Source of the DNA: Mnemiopsis leidyi
Taxonomy: Eukaryota > Ctenophora > Tentaculata > Lobata > Bolinopsidae
NCBI GenBank assembly: GCA_000226015.1
Contig: JH154974.1
Location: 119,724-148,399 of the forward strand
Length of the DNA: 28,676 bases
Direction of reading: 5' to 3'
The translations under genes and the position numbers were made by a program. Numbering within the stretch: the stretch's first letter is position 1; each line of letters starts with the position of its first letter. Shown piece by piece: positions 11,401 through 20,400 of this stretch. The notes under the pieces were generated by a model that was given only the letters and a program-made list of their open reading frames with translations, made no database searches and was not told where the DNA came from.

Positions 11401-14400
11401 CTCAGGAGGAGAGATGCTAATACTGCGACCCCTGCCTTTTGGCAGTGTTGAGTATTTGTCTTCAACCCTCTGATCATTCAACTTCTGTTTAGGGAGGGAT
11501 CTGTCATCGTAATACTGAGGTATTGGATCACTGTCTAGGCAGATATGACGCAAGGGGCGTTGTTCATGATACATGGGAGGTCCATCATGAATCAAGATCT
11601 GGTCAGTAGGTTTCGGTTGAGGGATCGAGGGATCTCTGATGAGAGCATTTGTAAACCCACGTTGCACTTTTCTTTTGGGACCAATCCAATCACTGCTTCT
11701 GTGATACTTTTTAGTCTTCAGCACATGAGACAAAAATCCATTTTCGTCCAATTCAAATGCATCACTTTTGTGATACTTCTTTGATCTCAAGCTTTCAAAA
11801 AATCCAACTTTTTCCTCCTTATAAGCCCTTGAGTCGCTGTACGTTCGTGTTCGCTGCAATTTTGGAGTGGTCAAGTCCTCGCTGCTAGTGTGATATATTC
11901 TCTGCTTCAGATTTTCAAACAGCCCTTTTGATTTCACTTTTAAAGTCTTCTTCGACGGAGGATCGACTACAATAGTGGGAATAGGCATTGGCTCAGCAGT
12001 TATTGTTGCAGCAGTTACCTCAGCAGTAAGAATTCCATCAGTCATAACTTCACAACGATCAAGGCTGGATACATTACCTACTGATCTATAAGATTGGCCT
12101 ACACCAACAGAAGAAGAACTTGCTGAGTTGATGGCAGATGTGGATTTAGACTTGCTGATATCTGTTAGCAAGGACAAAAGTGTTTTCTTACTCCTTTCTT
12201 TTACTGATGTGGCAGTTAATTCTGTCTCATCAGCAGTGATTGATATAAAGCTATCATTAGAGTGTGCACTGTCGAAAGAATCATTTAACTCTCTTTCCTT
12301 GGAGCATACCATTTTATCCAAAATGTCCTCAACAGAGTTGTTATGATAGTCTCCCTTATCCTTACAAAAGTTGTTAATAAGATCTGTCAGCTCTTTCATG
12401 TCAAGATCTATTTCTTTTCCCCATTGATCTGTTTGAGGAGTTTTTCCTCCGGAGAGTTTACCAAATGAGCTCTCTCCAGGAAGAGAATTGGCTCTTCTAA
12501 CGTGAGAACCTGATGGTTTGCTCGAATCTGCTAGACACAATGCCATATCATCAAAAGTGGACTGTATTCTATCTAGCTGATCCAAAACAGGGAGCAGAGA
12601 TGTAGATTTAATTTCAGGAGGAACTTCGTGAACAACATTGTTAGGATTACTTATAACCGTCTCTTTTCTCGTGTCCATATCATATTTAATCTCTCTGCCA
12701 TCAGCCAATTTAAAAACTTGCACGTTTTTCTTAGGAGTCATAATCATATCCTGCTCTGATGCGTTAAGGACATCTAACCCATCTCCTAGACTCTTTTCGA
12801 CCTTTTCTTTGTGACAACTCTTCGACTCAGATCTTGTTCGCTGTCTCCCCCACCGTGGAAATAGCTGCTTTTTGAAAGTCATTTTGACTTCTTTTTCAGG
12901 TACACTTAGTTCACTTTCAGAATGCGATTTGTTGCATATCATATGGGACTCTGAATTATCTGAAATTTCCATAAAATCGTCTCTGGAATTGTCTAAATCT
13001 TTAACGACGGTCAAAGGCTTGACTGGGCGCTGTGGCTTCTTTAGTGGATTCGGATCTCGGTCAAAGCTAATAAACGAAGATGTAATGTTTAACCTGGGTG
13101 GAGATTTTATTTCTTGTAATATGTCGCTGCTGGGAGATTTCTCAAAGGATGGGTTAAATCCGGAACTAGTTTTAGTTTTGAAGGCATCCCAGTCGTCAAA
13201 CGTATAATCATCATGAGCTAAAGATGATGCTCCCACCAATCTACCACGCTTTCCTCCTTGGCATCCATCCACACTGACTCCAAAATTTTGTTGATCAAAT
13301 TTGTGACTGGGCATCTTGGTCTTTGATTGATTGGGAAAATTAACAAATCCTCCATCAGACGAACTTGAGTTTGACACTGATCTTGATTTTAGTTTATCAA
13401 TTGCACCATCAAGATATTTACTTACTGTGAAACTCTGGGCTCCATCATAGTCGTGATCGAACTCAAATGATCTTATTGATGTAGTTTCATCGAATTTGCT
13501 GTCGGCAGCTTTTTTAAATGAACTCCCTTTTCTTTCTCTTGTTGAATCAATGTCCACTGCTTTATCTTTGTCTGCCTCGACACTATCATCAAACAAATGA
13601 GAAACACGCTCATAATTGGAAGGAACGATTGATTGAATACAGGGATAATCAGCTGGCTCATAGCTATCTGGAGTGACCTCAACAACTGGACAATTTGGAA
13701 CATGATCATAATTATCAAACTTGGGTGAACCAACATCTTCTGGCTTTCTTTTCGACTTCTTTTTCTTCTTAGACTTTGTAGGCTTCAGAGGGACATAATC
13801 GTCCTTAAGCTTGTCGATTTCCGAGTCTAGAAATGAGTCAACATCAGCTGAAAATTCATTGTTGCTAATCATGCCAGTGGATACTTCTGAGACACTTTCT
13901 GTTCTACTGTTTTCCCGAGACTTTGTATCACTGGAAAGGTCTATTTGAGAAATTTTACGAGGCATGTCTACTTCTGTCGAAAATGTTATTTCGGTCTCAA
14001 TTATCTCAGACCCTCGTCTTTCCTTTGAAGATCTGTTTTTCCGAATATCATTTGAAGACTTGACTTTGCCTCTAGAACCACCATTGTTTAAGATCCAAGA
14101 TTTGCACAAGCCCTTCCAGGATTTGTTGACGTCATCAGCAGACGGTGTTTTAGCATCGCTCAGAGGGCTTGTCTCCGTTTCCTCAGATGCATGTATAGCA
14201 GACCTAACTCGAGGCCTCGAGGAAACTCTGTGCGTAGATGCAAAAGGCGGCGGAGTAGGTGGCTTTCCTCCTGGTTCGAATATAGGAGACAACTCATCCA
14301 TGAAGGTAACTTTAATTTTCTGACCTTCAGAATGGGTTTTCCTATGACAGGGGCGTTTTGGCACAGTAAGCAAATTTTTGACAGAGCCTGGTTTTTTATC

Positions 14401-17400
14401 CTGAATAGCAGAAAGAGTGTTGAGCCAGTTCATGTAAGCTGTATTGCTACAAAGAATATCATTTACGGAGGGAGTCTTCTGAATTGGTTTTGGTGTAATC
14501 TCATCTTCTTCAAATAATGCTTTTTCACCTGAATACGAAGATGGTCTTATAAGAGTGAGGACAGTGGGCCTCTCTAGGTTAATCGAAGGAGGAGGCAAAT
14601 TGATCTGTTTGAATTGACCATCAGTTGCAATAAGACTTTCCTCAGGTATTTTTTGCCTGTGGTTTGCCCTCGGGTCGTCCCCCACTGAGTCATTTGAAAC
14701 ACTAGGTAAGCGGACTTCCCCCGCTGGCAGGGACATCAAGAGGTCATTTTTACAGTTACTTTCAGGCGATTTAACTCGACTAGGCAAGATTTTTCCAAAT
14801 AACCAATCCCTGATATTTTCAGGACGCCTTTTATTTTCCTTGCTGTTAATAACAGGATCATTTTCAGACAGTGATCTGGTTCTCGCAGCTGTTATAGTCA
14901 AATTTTTTGTGTTCGGAATCAAAGTTGTGTCATGATGATATGGCAAAGACGACTGTCTAAAGGGTTTAATTGGAGGACCTTTATCGTCTGTCTTGGGTCT
15001 CCCAGTCTTGCGATATACTCCATCTTTCAAACCGGCAAAGGATGCAGTTTGCTTTCGTTTTGGGGTATCAAACAGAATTGTCTCTTTGCAATCAAACCTT
15101 TCCTCAGGAGCAAAACTGGTGCTTCTCCCTGTCAAATCAGAAGGGGGCAACAGGTTGAGGGATGAATATCTCCTTGGTTTACTCGGAAAAGGCACTGTTA
15201 TCTCATCAGACATTGTTCTCCTCCTAAGAATGTCCTTACATTCATCACTTTGATGAAACTTTGGGGAATAATCTGGAGTTCGGCTTTTCTTCCCTCCCTG
15301 CAAATCACTGTCCTCTCGTTCATCCTTTTTAGAAGTACTTGTAGGTGAACTGCTAAAGTCAATAGAACCTAACTCTGCTTTTTCTGAAAGAATGACGACA
15401 GAGTCCTCAGCACCTTTTGAAGATGTTGGCCTAGAAAATGAAACTTCATCCTCTTTGTCAAAACTGAATTGCTGAGTATTGTTGACTTTATCACTTTCAA
15501 AGGACAAATTTGTCTGCCCTTCTATAAATATTTCACCTGGTGTTAGCTCTATCTCTTTGAATGCAGTCGCATGTTCTTTTTCTCCCACTGAAATGTCAGA
15601 AACTTTTTTTGGTGACAGTGATGGGACTTTATCGTCATCCTCGTTCCCAGTTCCAGTTGCAGGAATTCCTCGCTTCTTCTTGCCTTTCTTTCCTTTACCT
15701 TTTTTCTTTCCAGTCGGAGTTGGCACAACGCAAATGCTTTCCTCAGTAAGATCTGTAATTTTATTCTTACTATTTTTCTTTCCCTTCTTTTTCTTCTTGG
15801 CAGGTATAACTTCTAAGACCTCTGCAACTACCTGTGGAAATATTGGGGGTGAAACATCTTCCGTAGCTTCAGAGTCAACCTCAGGTATTGGAGATTCTTC
15901 AACCATAGCTGCAAGATCCTTTTCTTCCCCTAGATCATTCATTTCTTTACAGTCATTGCCCAAGCTAGAAGAAACTAACGGATTTGCATTGCTAGCTTCT
16001 GTAACAGTCGGATATGGCTTGACTACATTATCATTCTGATCGATTTCGGAAGATAAATCACCATGTTGACAAGTAGGAATATCTACTACTTCTGAGGTTT
16101 CAGGAACATCGTCTTTACCATTAATGTAAGGTTTTTCAAATTCATCACCTGGGCTATCAGTTTCAGTAGGAATGACTGTGGAACTCTCTGTTTTGTATAT
16201 TTGATCTTTAATTTGTTCATCTATTTGCTGGCTGAGTAAGAACTCTTTTATATCATCGTCTGAAGTAAGTTGATTGGGTTGATCTATTTTCGGTCTTCCT
16301 TCTTTTTGAAGCTGATGAGCAAAGTCTTCACTATCTTCTATAGGTCCAGCAACTACAAAATTATCTCTCAATGGTGGATCCTTCGCCAGATTGTCACCAA
16401 ATTGAGATAACTGGGGAGTGAAGAGCGGTGCTTTACAGTCATCGTTTAGAAGTTGTTCATCAAATTGGGCTCGGTTCATAGCTTTTTTATTCCTTTTACC
16501 TTTCTTTTTTTTACTTTTTGTGACGACTTCAGGCAATTTTTGAACACAAGGATATTCGTTTTTTATCAGATCCTCACTTTTGATCGTAGCTCTGTCCAAA
16601 GTCAGAGCCGAACTCTCTGCTGTGTCGACATGTGGAGTGGTAAGTGCATCATTTATCTCCTGTGACACAGGACAACTTTGCTTGATGCAGTCAGGAACTT
16701 GAGATTGAGAAACAACAGGGTTCAAACTACCATCTGTTCCGTTATTCTTCTCAATTTTCATGTTCTCTCTAACATCATTTTGCAATGAACCGTTTATCAA
16801 AGTAGCTGAATTTGGAATGGATTCACTGTCCTTAGAGTGATCAGATTGATCTATTGGGCCAACTCCAAGCTGGTTTGTTAAATCACTCTCCGAACGATCT
16901 CGCTTATTTTTTCCTTTTTTCCTTTTCTGTTTTATAAAAGGGTATTCAATGGGATTTTGTGACACTGGAACTAAAATGTTCGATTCTAAAGTTACATCAT
17001 TTGTCTCACCATCAACTTCCTCACTTTTGTCAATTTCATCGTTGTTCAGATCCAAGCAATTTGATGAGGCAACTCCGGAATCAGGATTTATTTCCAGCAT
17101 CAACGAGTCCGACAATGTATGTGAATCAGTGGGATTTACTGATAAATCGTCGTTCAACGTAAACGAATTACAACTGGCTCCTGCACTTTCATTGATGTGG
17201 GAGTTACTTAAAGACATGGGTTCAAATTTCAATTTATAGTCTAATTCATCAACCTGAGCATCCGTATTTCTATTCTCAAATTCTGGCGATAACATTTTCA
17301 GCTGCTTCCGGTCTTCCCACCACAGGGCCGACTGACAGGATGGAATTCGCTTCCTTGGACAGATAGAAGATGTTTCAGGTTTTTCGTCTCCAGTTGACAG

Positions 17401-20400
17401 TCTTCTCTCAAGCTTCCGTGCCTTAAACACGATCTTTCTTTCAGCAGAATCTACAGAAGATCGCTTCTCGGGCATTGGTACTAAAGAGGCTTCTTCGGGT
17501 GCATTAGCGCCAACATCTGATAAGTTACCCCGAATATCATCACATTTTACTTGTCCTATCGTTTTGGAATCAGCACCACATGAATAAGCTTCGTCTGGCT
17601 CGTTACTAGGGCTCTCAACTTCACCAGACACATGCGGTGAATGTTCTTCAGGGGCAATATTAGATGACACGGGTTCTTCATTTATGTCATACGAAACTGT
17701 ACAGACAGGCTGAGTTTTACCTCGTTTCCCCTTCTTACCCTTTTTATTTTTCCCAGGGGCATTTGCCTTGCCTTCATTGTTCTGCTTCGGAAAATCCTCA
17801 GGTAAGGTATCAAGAGAATGGACATCATTATTTTTCTTTCTTCCCTTCTTGCCCTTCTTCCCTTTCTTACTTCCCGTAGAAGTCGAGACGGGCACAGTGT
17901 CAATCACTTCACTCGAAAGCATCTCCGTATTCTCATCAACCTGGTTATCATCTTGATCACCGAGAACATCTCCTCTCTTGTCAACACACGAATCTTTGTT
18001 GCCAAAATCTTGGACTTTATCAGCAGGGGTGGAATCGTCTGGAATCTCTGATTTCCCTTCATCCTCCGCACAATTACTCTCGCGGGTTGTAGGAGAAATT
18101 TCTGAAACTTCGGCAACAATTGAGTCATTATGTGTTATCAAGCTGTTATCGTCGTTCATTAAGCCCGGTTCGGATTCCTGGTCGAAACATTTGTTGTCAA
18201 CTTCTTCACTTGGAAGTTCCTTAATTTCCGAGAATTGAGGAACATTCTTACCATCAACAATTGTTCGTTTTGATTTGCCAGAAGGGGATCCATTGAAATT
18301 AATCTTAGACTGCTCTATGGCTTCCGGTTCAAAAGTGACACCAGTTTCATTGCTAGGACCAGGGTTGTTATCAGAAACATCTTTAACACTCACACCATCA
18401 TCTTTAAAACTCAAATTTGTTAAATTCATTGGTTTCCGGAGAGTTGCTGTGCTATAATTGTCCCTATTTGATCCGAAATTTCCTAAGGGATCATCTAAAT
18501 TGGATGTTGGCGACTGCATTGTTGACGTAGTTGATGGAAGGTCAGTGTTATATGGCTTGTTGTGCTTTTTCTCTTCAAACGAAGCCTCCGAAATTTCCGG
18601 CAAGCTGCAGCTGATGTTGTCAATATTACTTGTTGACCCAAAGGAGCTGATATTAGTTAGACTATCTCTTGATCCTGTTATGTTTAGAGATCTGATATCA
18701 CCCAAATTGTTGAAAACAACTTGATCCCCGTTGCTGTTTGATGCATTACTTGTCGCTGAGAAATTCCTTGCTCTTGACCCCGCATCTATAGCACCAGCAA
18801 GATTTGGAAGAATGTTAGGAGCAAGTTCCTGGCTGCTCGAGATATTGTTGATAGAATTGTTCAGGATTTTCTCGTTTGACCCGCTATCAGTGGATTCTCC
18901 TCTTTCCTTCGGATAGTCCAAGTCACTGTATGTTCTCCTTCTACCTGCTATTGGAGTTTGTGGTCGTGATCTATAAGTTCGTTTACATAAGCGTGGGATA
19001 TCAACTTGTCTTAAATTCATAAAAGGAAAAGGGTTTATATCAGCAGTGACATGACCAACGATCGGTTGGTTGTCAACTGCAGCAGCTATTGCCAGCATTG
19101 GGACTTCATTTGACTCAACTTGGATTTGACCTGTGTCGTCTATTTTAGCATCCTCCTGAAAAAACTGCTCTTGTGCTACTGGAAGTGGATCTTGAGTAGT
19201 GGTGACTTGCGCTCTTGGAGTTGTTTCCTTAGAAGGAGGAGGGTCGATATGTTGAACACTTTCTGACCAGGTCACATGTCTTTCTGGGGAATCTGACGGT
19301 TTGTTGTTCTCGACAGGATTAACATGCTGCTCCTCTATGATAATCTCTCTTTGTGTGGCCGAAGTCCCATCTGAGCCTCCCTCTGAGTCAGGAAGTTGGG
19401 TATTTCTGTCGAGGGTGCTTATCGGAGTCGATATATCAGACAAATTATCTCCGCTGCTTGGTTTACTCATGTCTGATACCCCAGGGAGACCATCGATCCT
19501 CTCGTAGCTACTGCAGTCAGTGGAGAATGTAAATCCACCCTTCAAGTTTCTACTCAGAGAGGAATCGACCGAGGTAGGTTCTAAACTTTCTACAACTCTA
19601 GGTCTTGTTGGTCTACTGTTCAAGGTGTACACAGTTGCTGTCGACTTTGAAACTCCTTTGGCAGGACTCTTTATCAAATGAGGGGATCTCCGGCGAGGAG
19701 ATTTGTTTTCAGACGAGCTTGTAGAACCACCAGGAGAGAGAAGGCTGTGGTAGACAGAGGCATCGGGGTCTTGTACAAGATCATCAGTGCCTACACCTTT
19801 GTCGTGGGTTTGGAGTTTGGTGTTGTCTTCAGAGGAGGTGCAGCCCACCGACACATCTGATTTTGTCTGGGTCAGATCAGATGAATCGTTAGCGTTATCA
19901 GAGGAATGAGTTGTCCTATGTGTTCCGTCTGTTTGGGTGTGTTTGAAAAGCGCTCCAGGGTCCTCAGTTGGTATAACTTCAGTCTGAACTCCAATTGTCT
20001 CTCTAGGCAAAGTTATATCAATGGAGTGAAAGCTGTCTTGAGTTGTCGTACAAGATGTGTTGATACTACCCAAGCCACTTGAGGAAGGATGAGGCATGTT
20101 GAGTGCTAGAGTAGGTAGAACAGCAGTACTCAGCCCTATTGTTTTCATTGGTTCGTTTTTAGCATAGTCTCTGTTCTGATTGATGGTATTAAACAGAGGC
20201 TTTACCAACTCTGAATTTGCTATCTGCTCTTCGTCCATCTCGTCAATTTCGTCAAAAGATTCAGATTCTTCTTCTTCGGAAAAAGCTATTGTTCCGTCCT
20301 GAATCTTGTCTTGAATCCTCAACATGAGATCGTTCAAAAACCCATTTAACCCGTTGGTGAACTGTTTCTCAGAAAGGGTATTGAGGTAGTCAGTTCCCCC

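Noticed and set aside
15479..16039. 186-residue plus-strand frame
   Set aside because: Antisense shadow of the Lys/Gly clusters; Phe/Leu/Ser-rich as expected from the complement of Lys-rich coding sequence.
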